Positions 1 through 7,344 of a stretch of DNA of 34,611 nucleotides are shown here, piece after piece. This DNA comes from an uncultured Bacillota bacterium. Its GTDB lineage: Bacteria; Bacillota; Clostridia; Christensenellales; Borkfalkiaceae. Position numbers and translations under genes: made by a program. Numbering within the stretch: the stretch's first letter is position 1; each line of letters opens with the position of its first letter. The stretch is taken from assembly GCA_949287815.1 (NCBI GenBank), contig CASEHS010000021.1, positions 1 to 34,611 of the forward strand, in the 5' to 3' direction. Below the pieces are notes generated by a model. It searched no databases, was not told the DNA's origin, and was given only the letters and a program-made list of their open reading frames with translations.

Positions 1-413
1 TTCTTCCCCCCCTGCCTCCTGCCACACACTTCCCTTCCATACATATATACTCTCATAATGCCTTCTGTTTTTAAAATACTTGACTTATTGAAAAATATAC
101 CCCGGCAACGCCCTTATTTCAACAATTTTCTCCGGGGCCTTCTTGACGCAAACTTCCCTTTTCCTTTTAAAAAACCTCGTTTGCCGTGAAATTCCTTTTT
201 CTTTGAAAACTCGTTTGCCGAAAAAATTTCTTTTGACGCCGAAAAATCGCTGACGGTTTCAAGCTGCAAAAAAAGCTGCGCTTTTCAAAAAGCGCAGCGG
301 CACACAGGATGATTTTTACAAAAACAAAACCCTTTCCGACAGTTTAGGGGGAAATCGAAAAGGGTTCAGCGTGGAAAAAAGGCGAAGCGGCGTGCCCCGC
401 CAAAAAAACTAAA
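1..413. other. Gene-free left edge with terminator hairpins
   Basis: I see no credible coding frame here. The stretch is T/C-rich at its start. It holds a short degenerate direct repeat around CTCGTTTGCCG at about 176-200 and 211-235. Two hairpins that would terminate the leftward gene to its right are also present: the strong one at 268-298 is listed separately, and a weaker one has arms AACCCTTT (328-335) and AAAGGGTT (359-366). Leftward transcription through the weaker one would then read a T-rich run. Confidence 0.6.
268..298 (-). terminator. Rho-independent terminator for the CvpA-like gene
   Basis: GCTGCGCTTTT (275-285) pairs with AAAAGCGCAGC (288-298). Read leftward, the hairpin is followed by seven T residues (268-274 complement). 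It lies 115 bases beyond the stop codon of the leftward membrane-protein gene. Confidence 0.8.
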
Positions 414-962
414 TCACATCAGGTTATTTATCACGGGCATAATGGCGTTTACAACGGCAGACACTATAAGCCATGCGACCACACCGTTGACTATGCCGAA
501 AACTCCTCCGCCGATGGTATCGAAGGTCCTGAAGTTTTTGCGGAGATTACGGTACTTTTTGATATAGTGACCCGCAAAATGCAGTCCTACTATGCTGAGG
601 ATGATAAATACGGCCAGACAGATAACAAGCACGATTATGTATCCTATAGTGCCGTTCATGAAATCCTGAGCGGTAGCATAGGCGGAGCCTTCGAGGAATT
701 TGGAATTGATGAAGTGCTCGATGGGAGTCCCCGTAATATTGATCCCGAAGGAGGCGCCGGTATTTGTCCAGCTCTGCCCGATAGCCGAGAGCTCATTTCC
801 GTTGAAATAAGCCGCGTTTGTGATCCAAACGGGGAAAAGGAAAGCTACCAGAATGATAGCCCAAGATAAAAGCTGATCAAAAAGTCCGCGGTGGAAGCCT
901 ATTGCAATACCGATAAGGCCGAACACCACTAATATAATATTCAATATCGAGGAAATATCCAT
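414..962 (-). CDS. CvpA-family membrane protein
   Basis: This is a 182-residue integral membrane protein that resembles the CvpA (colicin V production) family. It has a membrane segment at the N-terminus (about residues 5-28), a polar loop, and further segments around 105-130 and 150-175. The family's Gly-rich 'D..GG..G...G' region is visible near the C-terminus (DTIGGGVFGIVNG). CvpA proteins are inner-membrane proteins of poorly defined function, linked to cell-envelope homeostasis. I start at the ATG at 962 because AGGAGGG sits just upstream of it; 31 further in-frame codons upstream have no such site. A second member of the family lies at 29802-30548 behind parB. Family assignment is from topology and motif only. 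Confidence 0.7.
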   Translation of the reverse strand: MDISSILNIILVVFGLIGIAIGFHRGLFDQLLSWAIILVAFLFPVWITNAAYFNGNELSAIGQSWTNTGASFGINITGTPIEHFINSKFLEGSAYATAQDFMNGTIGYIIVLVICLAVFIILSIVGLHFAGHYIKKYRNLRKNFRTFDTIGGGVFGIVNGVVAWLIVSAVVNAIMPVINNLM

Positions 963-1565
963 AACACCCTCCTGAAACGGCACGCAGGTTATGCGTACAC
1001 AGATACCGAGTACATTATAACACAATGAAACGGATTTGTGAACAGTTTTTTGCAAATTTCCTCAAAAATTTTTTTGTTCTTTTTAAAATCGGCAGTCGGA
1101 AAACCGTCTGAAGGATTGAATGCGACAGACGGGCGGATTCAGGCAGCAAAAACTGCAGCTTTCCGACGATCATGAGGCGAAAACGATCCGGACTCGGCAA
1201 AACGGCTGTCTGACGGCATAGGGATATAAGCGTCGGTTTTTTCAGGCAACTTTTCGTTTTATTCTGCGGGAACCGGTTTTCTTTGCCGTACGCCGGTTTT
1301 CCGGTCGGCTTACGCATACGCGGAGTCCTCAATAAAGATTCCTGCAGAAAACCGCGGAGCGCGGGGAGTATCATAAAGAACCGAAAATACGGCAGGTTTT
1401 ATACGGGTCATTCAGTCGGGAAGTTTCGGGCGTAAGCAGCGCGGTGACAACTCTTTCGAAATAAACTTCCGAAAGAAGGAGACCCCCACATATGTTATAA
1501 ACTTTTGCCGTGTTACATAAAATAAAAAAGGCAAAAACGCCGAAAAATTTTTCGGAGCGATATCA
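963..1565. other. Divergent intergenic region
   Basis: About 600 bases separate the leftward CvpA-like gene from rightward uppP. Both must be served by promoters here. I see no coding frame with a convincing start and no RNA structure I recognise. The right end (about 1480-1560) becomes A/T-rich. A GAAGGAG followed by an ATG at 1491 opens only a two-codon frame. Confidence 0.5.
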
Positions 1566-2327
1566 ATGACTATCTGGGAAGCTATAATACTCGGTTTAAT
1601 ACAGGGCATTACCGAATTTCTGCCCATATCCAGCAGCGGACATTTGTTTCTTGCGGCGGAGCTGTTCGATCTGGAAGCCGATCTCGGCTTTTTTGTGTTT
1701 TTACATCTCGGCACTTTGGTAGCCGTAGTAGCGGCCTACTGGGATGTAATACTGAAAATGCTCAGAAACCCGAAGGATTACAGATGGAAATTCGTGGTGC
1801 TTGCTTCGATCCCCACGTTCATACTCGCGGCCTTTTACAAATTCGCAATAGCGGGGAATTTCGAAATCTATCTGCTGCCCGTCGGATTTGCGGCAACGAT
1901 CGTGTTGCTGATAACAGCTCAGCGTGCCAAAGTAAAAAACATAGCCATCATACCGAAAACGCACGTGGCATTACTGACGGGACTCGCTCAAGGTTTCGCG
2001 GTCATACCCGGTCTTTCCCGGAGCGGCACGACCATTTCCGCAATGAACCTGATGGGTATAAACCGCAAACAGGCAGGAGAGCTTTCTTTTCTTATGTCAA
2101 TACCGGTGATATTGGGAGGCGGCGCCGTCGAAACGATATCTCTTTTCAGGGAAGAAACGATCAGTTTAACATCGCCGTTGAACATCCTTGCCGGAAGCGC
2201 CGCAGCAGCCCTGTCGGGTCTTCTTGCGATATTTGCGCTCAAAAAACTCCTTTCTAAAGACTGTATCCTGCCTTTTGCCGTCTACCTTCTAATTCCGCTT
2301 TTGCTTTCGGTGCTTTGTCTTATCTGA
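1566..2327 (+). CDS. uppP: Undecaprenyl-diphosphatase (UppP/BacA)
   Basis: UppP removes a phosphate from undecaprenyl pyrophosphate and so recycles the lipid carrier for peptidoglycan and other wall polymers. It acts in the cytoplasmic membrane, and overexpression gives bacitracin resistance in other bacteria. The 253-residue product carries both family signatures. The first has Glu17 in TEFLPISSSGH (residues 16-26). The second is PGLSRSGTT (148-156), with the catalytic Arg152. Seven to eight hydrophobic segments are visible, and the length is slightly short of the usual 260-280. A GGAG lies about 8 bases before the ATG. The gene is monocistronic: the neighbour downstream is convergent, with 32 bases between the two stops. 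Confidence 0.96.
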   Translation: MTIWEAIILGLIQGITEFLPISSSGHLFLAAELFDLEADLGFFVFLHLGTLVAVVAAYWDVILKMLRNPKDYRWKFVVLASIPTFILAAFYKFAIAGNFEIYLLPVGFAATIVLLITAQRAKVKNIAIIPKTHVALLTGLAQGFAVIPGLSRSGTTISAMNLMGINRKQAGELSFLMSIPVILGGGAVETISLFREETISLTSPLNILAGSAAAALSGLLAIFALKKLLSKDCILPFAVYLLIPLLLSVLCLI

Positions 2328-2359
2328 ACATAACGGAGCATAAGCTCTTCCGCCCCGCC

Positions 2360-2632
2360 CTACCTTCTTGACGACTTATCGTCCAGCTGAGGAGAAATAA
2401 GCTGCTTTACGAGTGCATCGAGTTTCTGTTTTTGCTGAGGAGAAAGGAAACGCGCAAGATTGTTTGCCATGGACATTATCATATCGTCATTGAGTCTGCC
2501 CGCTTCTTTTTCTTCTCGTACGCTTTTCAGGATATCCTCCGTAAGAGCACCTTCCCCTTTTTGACCGTAATAAGCGGCAAGTTTCTGCATATAAGCCATT
2601 TGTTCGGCGGGCGTCATAGGTTTATCAGCCAT
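2360..2632 (-). CDS. Small hypothetical protein, soluble and helical
   Basis: This 90-residue, highly charged protein is probably all-helical and has no signal or membrane segment. I do not recognise the family. A near-ideal AAAGGAGG lies 6 bases before the ATG, so translation is likely. The C-terminal half (SPQQKQKLDALVKQLISP) looks like an amphipathic helix. It is divergently transcribed from the unknown gene at 2723, and a short palindrome sits between them (2648-2669). Shared control of the pair is therefore possible. Function unknown. Confidence 0.7.
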   Translation of the reverse strand: MADKPMTPAEQMAYMQKLAAYYGQKGEGALTEDILKSVREEKEAGRLNDDMIMSMANNLARFLSPQQKQKLDALVKQLISPQLDDKSSRR

Positions 2633-2647
2633 AAAAACCTCCTTTAT

Positions 2648-2669
2648 GCGTTACCGGATGTCGTAACGC
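2648..2669. promoter_or_regulatory. Palindrome in divergent promoter region
   Basis: GCGTTAC (2648-2654) and GTAACGC (2663-2669) form a perfect inverted repeat around 8 bases, between two divergent small genes. Overlapping TATAAT hexamers for the rightward gene lie at 2687-2697. The palindrome could be an operator; no regulator is identified. Confidence 0.35.
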
Positions 2670-2722
2670 TTTATTATATGAAGGCATATAATATAATGTT
2701 CACGAAAAGAAACGGAGGCGAT

Positions 2723-3307
2723 ATGGACTATTTACCTCTCATGATCGGGGCTTTTGCGGTTATGATGATGACGCGCAACAAAAACAACGCCCCTTCGCTG
2801 AATAACGTTGCGTCGCTGCTTAGCGATCCGAATGCGCTCTCTGCCCTGAACAGCGTAGGAAAACTCATGAATCCCAAAGCTGACGGCAGTGAGAACCGCA
2901 CGGCAGTGATATTCGAATTATTGTCCAACCCGTTCATAGGCGAGTTGCTGCAGAAAATAATGCCGCAGCAAACACAGGATACAAACACCGAAGCTCAAAA
3001 ACAGGAAAACGATACCAACACCTCCCCTTCTGCCGCTACGGAAATAAATACCGGGACCGAAAATAAATCCGCTTTCAGGACTCCCGCCGACAACGCCCCA
3101 CCCTCCGAACCTTCTCGTCCGGAAACCGCGTCGCCGTTTGTGACGGCAAACAACCTTAATACTCCCGTAATCGAAAAACCTTTCGTCGAAGAAAAGAATT
3201 CGCCGCAACAGGAAACGTCACCCGCCTGGGAGAGCATTTCCGAAAATCCCTATTCTGAAATACCCTCCGAAGAAATCGCAAACATGATCTTCAAGGCGCT
3301 GAAATGA
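2723..3307 (+). CDS. Hypothetical protein with Pro/Ser/Thr-rich low-complexity region
   Basis: This 194-residue protein is of unrecognised family. I place the start at the ATG at 2723, directly behind CGGAGGCGAT. The frame stays open upstream, but with no other good site. The N-terminus (residues 1-17) is hydrophobic and Met-rich. A segment of about 20-75 follows with repeated small helical motifs (NVASLLSDPNALSALNSVGKLM). Residues 80-165 are a low-complexity tract rich in Asn, Thr, Pro, Ser and Glu. A short C-terminal helix (EEIANMIFKAL) ends the protein. The layout suggests two short conserved ends joined by a flexible linker. It is divergent from the 90-residue gene and followed by a terminator at 3387. 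Confidence 0.7.
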   Translation: MDYLPLMIGAFAVMMMTRNKNNAPSLNNVASLLSDPNALSALNSVGKLMNPKADGSENRTAVIFELLSNPFIGELLQKIMPQQTQDTNTEAQKQENDTNTSPSAATEINTGTENKSAFRTPADNAPPSEPSRPETASPFVTANNLNTPVIEKPFVEEKNSPQQETSPAWESISENPYSEIPSEEIANMIFKALK

Positions 3308-3386
3308 TTTACTCTTAAAAGCACGCTTTTCGATATTTTAAAAGAAGTGTTAAATACGGGAATATCGTTTTTAGGAAAACTGACGG

Positions 3387-3415
3387 GACCGCCTGAAATT
3401 ACGGTCTTTTTTTTT
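3387..3415 (+). terminator. Rho-independent terminator
   Basis: GACCG (3387-3391) pairs with CGGTC (3402-3406) across a 10-base loop and is followed by nine T residues. It lies 80 bases behind the gene ending at 3307. Confidence 0.65.
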
Positions 3416-3802
3416 CGGCGAAAATTTTTCAATCGGCAGAAACCCGTGCCCGGGAAAGCCAAAATTTAAGATTACTCTTTTTTAAGTCACTCAATTTTTA
3501 TAAAGATGCCGATCGGAAACAAATTTTTTATGCGCTTTAAACCTGTCAGGGAAAAAATCAAAAGACTCACCCCGATACAGCTTCAATTGTCCCGACGGCA
3601 AAAACATACCCACACTTAAAACGGAAGCCATCGGAATTTTATGTTTAACCAAAATCGAAAACAAATATAAATTCATATAGCATTTCAGCTGATCTCGCTT
3701 CGGTTTTTTATCTTTAAACCGACTTTTTTCATCAGCAGCGATAATATAAACCGACTTCGGGTCAATCAGCTGCGATAATTTTTTTCAGACGCTTAATTTT
3801 GC

Positions 3803-3831
3803 TTTACAAAAAACATAAAATAGTGTAGTAT
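3803..3831 (+). promoter_or_regulatory. Promoter of tRNA-Val
   Basis: TTTACA (3803-3808), a 17-base spacer, then TAGTAT (3826-3831). The predicted start point is just ahead of the tRNA at 3843. Confidence 0.6.
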
Positions 3832-3842
3832 AAAGAGGCTCA

Positions 3843-3918
3843 GGGCAATTGACTCAGCTGGTAGAGTGCCTCCGTCACATGGAGGAAGTCAGGGGTTCGA
3901 GTCCCTTATTGCCCACCA
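3843..3918 (+). tRNA. tRNA-Val (anticodon CAC)
   Basis: A complete 76-base cloverleaf. The acceptor arms are GGGCAAT and ATTGCCC, and the D-stem is ACTC/GAGT. The anticodon stem CCTCC/GGAGG encloses loop GTCACAT, so anticodon 34-36 is CAC and reads GUG valine codons. The T-arm is AGGGG-TTCGAGT-CCCTT. The CCA end is encoded. A promoter lies just upstream and a terminator just downstream, so it is a single-tRNA unit. The DNA immediately to its right is AT-rich and carries a defence-like module, a common arrangement at tRNA insertion sites. I found no second copy of the tRNA 3' end that would mark an element boundary. Confidence 0.95.
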
Positions 3919-3922
3919 GTCC

Positions 3923-3967
3923 AAACCTAAAACGAACTCTTTGTAAGAGCAGTTTTAGGTTTTTTTA
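3923..3967 (+). terminator. Terminator behind tRNA-Val
   Basis: AAACCTAAAAC (3923-3933) pairs with GTTTTAGGTTT (3952-3962), followed by further T residues. It starts five bases after the encoded CCA. Confidence 0.85.
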
Positions 3968-4173
3968 TTTTATGATTTTTATCGTTTCCTTGCAAAGCAT
4001 CAAGATAAACGTTGTTACAAATACCTACGGCATATAAAAAGGTGTAAAAACTCAAATTGAGTCGCTCGTTTATTCAAGCACCCGCCATAGTGCCGAAATG
4101 CAAATATTCTGCTGCAAGCAATTTTATATTTATTAAATATATAAGAAATAATCAAAATATATTAAATTGTTTA

Positions 4174-4202
4174 TTGGCAAATATTCGAAATTAATGTAGA
4201 AT
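4174..4202 (+). promoter_or_regulatory. Promoter of the frameshifted ORF / GHKL ATPase unit
   Basis: TTGGCA (4174-4179), exactly 17 bases, then TAGAAT (4197-4202). It lies 31 bases before the first ATG of the module, which is preceded by GAGG at 4221. Confidence 0.5.
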
Positions 4203-4233
4203 ATAGCCGAAATAATTTTAGAGGTAGCGAATT

Positions 4234-4465
4234 ATGACAAAAAAAAGAAACCAATAGAGAGCGGTTTGTTCGAATTGCAGAGGCTAGAACTCAAAAAATC
4301 ATCGATATGATTGATTTGCTTGGCAATTGTTCTAATCAATACAATTACGAATATACGCAAAAAGATGTAGAAAAGATGTTTACGGCTATTGAAAGTGCCT
4401 TAAAATCAAGTAAAGCTCGATTCACTACAGAAAACTCTAATAAAAATACGCGGTTTAAATTTTAA
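4234..4465 (+). pseudogene. Small hypothetical gene, frameshifted in an A8 run
   Basis: The ATG at 4234, with GAGG nine bases upstream, opens a frame that stops after seven codons at 4255. If one A of the eight-A run at 4239-4246 is skipped, the frame stays open to the TAA at 4463. It then encodes a 76-residue, charged, helical protein beginning MTKKETNRERFVRIAEAR and containing LLGNCSNQYNYEYTQKD. The long frame has no start codon of its own before 4307, so it is either broken or expressed by slippage on the A-run. I believe similar small proteins occur beside defence or restriction genes in Clostridia, but that is from memory and unchecked. The GHKL ATPase follows 13 bases later, so the two are probably co-transcribed. 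Confidence 0.6.
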
Positions 4466-4478
4466 AGGGGATAAAATT

Positions 4479-5600
4479 ATGGAATTGGATTATAAAAAGC
4501 TTCTTCTTGAGTTGTATAACGCTTCGGATGCCGATGCATTATATCAGCTCATAGTTTCTTATGGGTTGGATGGCTCTGCCTATTGGAAACCGTATGGGGG
4601 GAATTTTAATAATGCTGGTATTTTTGAAAATCAGCAATCTTCTCCTGAAAACGCTTTGGTCGAAAAGTTAACTAATTCTATTGATGCTATTTTGATGAAG
4701 GAGTGTATGATAAGGGGAACTAATCCTAAGGATAAAACCAACCCTAAAGTCCCTCAAACGATAAACGCAGCCACAAAAATGTTCTTTAATGTTGATAATG
4801 GGAAATGGGAAAATATAGTTTCTACAGAAAGAAATGGTATAGCTCAAAATATTCAAATAATACTTACCGGTGATAGAAAAACTCCCAATGTAGCAATTTA
4901 TGATAATGGCGAGGGACAAAATCCTTCCAATTTCGAAAACACATTCCTTTCTATTGCGCGTGGCAATAAAAACGATGTCCCATTCGTTCAAGGGAAATAC
5001 AATATGGGCTCGACCGGTGCGTTGGTATTCTGCGGTGATAAGCATCGTTATCAGTTGATTATTTCAAGAAGAAACTCAGAACTTAATGACAGCGATGGAT
5101 TAATTGGTTTTACTCTTGTACGTAGGCATATATTAACCCCCGAAGAAGAATCCAAATACAAACTCACTTGGTATGAATACTTAGTTATTGCCGGAGAGAT
5201 ACCGTCAATAAATGAAAAACATCTTGATTTAGGCTTGAATAAGACGTCATTTTATTGTGGCTCTATTGTTAAATTATATCCCAATGGTGCAATAGATGAA
5301 GTCCTTATCAATATGGATTCGAACTTGGTTAAAAAACTTATAAATGCTAAAGGCGCAAACGTAGAAAGAGTCAGGACTAAAGGCGCAAACGTAGAAAGAG
5401 TCAGGAACAAATACATTTCGTCAATTTATTCTCACGTTTTAATGGTATATACTACTATGTATGGCTATTATTCAAAAGATGATATTGAGATAGATGAGTA
5501 TGTCCGTAAAGATATTCAAGAGTCGTTAAACGCAGCAGTCGAGTTCTCTTTCCAATATTACGCTAATTTTCTTTTAACCTGCGAGAGCTTTTCTGATTAA
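4479..5600 (+). CDS. GHKL-type ATPase, probably defence-associated, perhaps C-terminally truncated
   Basis: The 373-residue protein has a clear GHKL (Hsp90/MutL/MORC-like) ATP-binding fold. The N-box has Glu62 and Asn66 in VEKLTNSIDA (61-70). The G1 box is DNGEG (142-146), and a glycine-rich lid is GKYNMGSTG (172-180). The N-terminal WKPYGGNFNNAGIFENQQ region recalls a group of larger clostridial 'ATP-binding proteins' often found in defence islands. Those are usually much longer, so this copy may lack its C-terminal part. An AGGGG sits 9 bases before the ATG. Residues 291-310 are a perfect two-fold repeat of KGANVERVR. Codon use is AT-rich, unlike the flanking genes, which suggests transfer. 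The ATPase fold is well supported; the defence role is inference. Confidence 0.7.
   Translation: MELDYKKLLLELYNASDADALYQLIVSYGLDGSAYWKPYGGNFNNAGIFENQQSSPENALVEKLTNSIDAILMKECMIRGTNPKDKTNPKVPQTINAATKMFFNVDNGKWENIVSTERNGIAQNIQIILTGDRKTPNVAIYDNGEGQNPSNFENTFLSIARGNKNDVPFVQGKYNMGSTGALVFCGDKHRYQLIISRRNSELNDSDGLIGFTLVRRHILTPEEESKYKLTWYEYLVIAGEIPSINEKHLDLGLNKTSFYCGSIVKLYPNGAIDEVLINMDSNLVKKLINAKGANVERVRTKGANVERVRNKYISSIYSHVLMVYTTMYGYYSKDDIEIDEYVRKDIQESLNAAVEFSFQYYANFLLTCESFSD
5347..5406. repeat. 30-bp in-frame tandem duplication
   Basis: Two identical 30-bp units (5347-5376 and 5377-5406) stand head to tail inside the GHKL ATPase gene and add exactly ten codons. Perfect identity means the duplication is recent or still active by slippage or recombination. 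Confidence 0.95.
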
Positions 5601-6282
5601 TCAAATAAGTTGGGTGGGTAAAAATAGCCAAGTTTCCAATTAATTTGGGCGGGATATTTTGAACGCAAAAAATATTCGTTTTACGTTATTATTCATCCAC
5701 CAATATAACCCGGGCGAATTTTTCGATCCGGGTTTCGTCATGATACAGCTCTTATTACGGTACGGGGTTTTGCATAATATAAGTCTTTTCACGTTACCGG
5801 TTTTTTCATGTTACCGATTTCTGCAGCGCTACCGAATTTCGTCATGGTACAGATCTTTTCACGATACGGGGTTTCGTCATGATACAGCTCTTATTACGGT
5901 ACGGGGTTTTGCATAATATAAGTCTTTTCATGTTACCGGTTTTTTTCATGTTACCGGTTTATGCAACGATCCGGGTTTCGTCATGATACAGCTCTTATTA
6001 TTATACTGAGTTTCGTCGTGACGATTTGCAAGTCAGCTGTATTCCTCCCGGCGCTTTTTATTTTTTTATCCGGCATACCCGTAAAAGGGAGTTTTTTTCC
6101 CGGAATTTTTCTCCGTCTGCTTTCGGCAGCTTCTATTTTAAAAAGGTCATACGGCAACACGCCGGCATCGATCGTCACTACAAACTAAAACTGTATCCGC
6201 ACTCTGTTTTCATAAAATTTTTGAACGACTGTCACGTATTACTCAGCTAAAATAAATTAATACAAAAACCTGTTAAAAACTC
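5601..6282. other. Non-coding region with repeats after the ATPase gene
   Basis: No convincing gene is present. The region consists mainly of the 139-bp tandem duplication at 5733-6010. Frames that run through it are by-products of the repeat and lack ribosome binding sites. No terminator for the ATPase gene could be identified. Confidence 0.6.
5733..6010. repeat. Two tandem copies of a 139-bp unit with nested 35-bp subrepeat
   Basis: Unit 1 is 5733-5871 and unit 2 is 5872-6010. The first part is identical over 61 bp (5731-5791 and 5870-5930); the rest differs by scattered substitutions. Within each unit the start TTTCGTCATGATACAG recurs about 104 bases later, so the motif occurs four times (5733, 5837, 5872, 5976), with a decayed fifth at 6011. 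CGGTA and TACCG segments alternate through the array and could form hairpins. It does not look like CRISPR: there are no regular spacers. Confidence 0.85.
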
Positions 6283-6311
6283 TTTACTATTTCCGTGCAA
6301 TATGCTATAAT
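6283..6311 (+). promoter_or_regulatory. Promoter of the first YitT gene
   Basis: TTTACT (6283-6288), 17 bases, then TATAAT (6306-6311). The transcript would start near 6318 and have a leader of about 57 bases with a small hairpin. Confidence 0.65.
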
Positions 6312-6324
6312 CACGCAACGAACG

Positions 6325-6346
6325 GGAGTATTTTTGTACTCCTTTT
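6325..6346 (+). promoter_or_regulatory. Leader hairpin followed by T-run
   Basis: GGAGTA (6325-6330) pairs with TACTCC (6337-6342) and is followed by TTTT. It lies in the short untranslated leader of the first YitT gene and resembles a weak intrinsic terminator, so attenuation is possible. No alternative antiterminator structure was seen. Confidence 0.35.
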
Positions 6347-6374
6347 AATTATGTGATTTTTTAAGGGGAGAAAT

Positions 6375-7244
6375 ATGAAAAAGCTGTCTGACAAAGCAAG
6401 AAAAAATATTACAAAATATACAGCTATGGTAGTTGCGTGCGCGCTCACCGCGGTATGTATCAATATGTTTCGTGTACCCCATAAAATCGTTACCGGAGGA
6501 CTTACCGGTCTTGCTACTCTCATCAACCTGCTTGTACCTTCTCTCCCCATCGGCGTCATGACTTTTGCTCTCAATATCCCTATTCTTATCGTAGCGCTGA
6601 TAAAGGAAGGCTGGCGTTTCGTGCTGGACTCGGTGATCACAGTAGGTGTGATGAGCCTTTTTACCGACCTCACCGTCTTTCTTCCCTCACCTACCGACAA
6701 CGTACTCCTGGCTTCGATCTATGCGGGCGTGCTCGGAGGACTTTCCATGGGCTTATATATCAAGTACCGCGTGAGCAGCGGCGGAACGGAAATGCTGGGC
6801 AGAGTTTTACAGCATCGTTTTCCGAATATTTCGATTCAGGCAGTTGTAGCCGCTCTTGATATAATAATAGTGGTTGCGGGTGCCGTTGCGCTTAATAACC
6901 CCGAAAACCTTCTTTATGTTTTGATAATTATTTTCCTTACCACAAAAATTTCCGATATAGTTATAGTAGGTCTTAACTCCTCCAAGCTGTGCTACATCAT
7001 CACCAACCACCCCGACGAGGTCAGCGAACTTATGCTTCAGCACATGAAAGTCGGTATCACCAAGCTTGAAGGAATAGGTATGTATACGGGAGCTTCCCAT
7101 TCCGTGCTTATGACGGCGGTAAAACGCGCTCAGGTGTCACACATACGAAGCTTGCTGAAGTACGTCGACTCACACGCTTTTCTCATCGTTTCCGACGCTT
7201 CAGAGGTATACGGCAAGAATTTTTCGCCCTTCTCCTCAACTTAA
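6375..7244 (+). CDS. YitT-family membrane protein (DUF161/DUF2179), copy 1
   Basis: This 289-residue membrane protein has the YitT architecture. The N-terminal half has about five hydrophobic segments and the family's PHKIVTGGLTGLA motif (about residues 35-48). A further segment includes YRVSSGGTEMLGR. The C-terminal cytoplasmic DUF2179 domain (about residues 205-285) includes the CYIITNHPDEV and GMYTGA motifs. The transport substrate or role of these proteins is not established. GGGGAG lies 4-5 bases before the ATG. A paralogue follows at 7345; a hairpin between the genes may limit read-through. Confidence 0.9.
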   Translation: MKKLSDKARKNITKYTAMVVACALTAVCINMFRVPHKIVTGGLTGLATLINLLVPSLPIGVMTFALNIPILIVALIKEGWRFVLDSVITVGVMSLFTDLTVFLPSPTDNVLLASIYAGVLGGLSMGLYIKYRVSSGGTEMLGRVLQHRFPNISIQAVVAALDIIIVVAGAVALNNPENLLYVLIIIFLTTKISDIVIVGLNSSKLCYIITNHPDEVSELMLQHMKVGITKLEGIGMYTGASHSVLMTAVKRAQVSHIRSLLKYVDSHAFLIVSDASEVYGKNFSPFSST

Positions 7245-7267
7245 AACCTTGTTTTTACGGCAAAGTT

Positions 7268-7297
7268 GCGGACGCATAAGCGTCCGCTGAATTTTTG
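7268..7297 (+). terminator. Hairpin between the two YitT genes
   Basis: GCGGACGC (7268-7275) and GCGTCCGC (7280-7287) form a perfect 8-bp stem with a 4-base loop, followed shortly by TTTTT (7292-7296). It is an intrinsic terminator, possibly a partial one that sets the expression ratio of the two genes. Confidence 0.6.
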
Positions 7298-7344
7298 TCA
7301 TGCCGAAATGATCTATATCATAAATAATTCGATCAGGAGCAATC

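Larger units (their letters stand above)
3308..3842. other. Intergenic region before tRNA-Val
   Basis: About 530 bases hold the terminator of the preceding gene (3387-3415) and, at the far end, the tRNA promoter (3803-3831). A leftward 61-codon frame at 3491-3676 has no ribosome binding site and no recognisable family. It may be a gene remnant but I do not call it. Confidence 0.5.
3919..4233. other. AT-rich leader region of the defence-like module
   Basis: After the tRNA terminator, the sequence drops sharply in GC from about 4050. Apart from the promoter at 4174-4202 I see no gene here. Confidence 0.5.

Noticed and set aside
5733-6010. CRISPR-like array
   Set aside because: The repeats are long, unequal and nested, without regular unique spacers or cas genes.
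3843-6374. Complete integrative element inserted at tRNA-Val
   Set aside because: No integrase and no downstream copy of the tRNA 3' end were found; only the compositional shift supports insertion.
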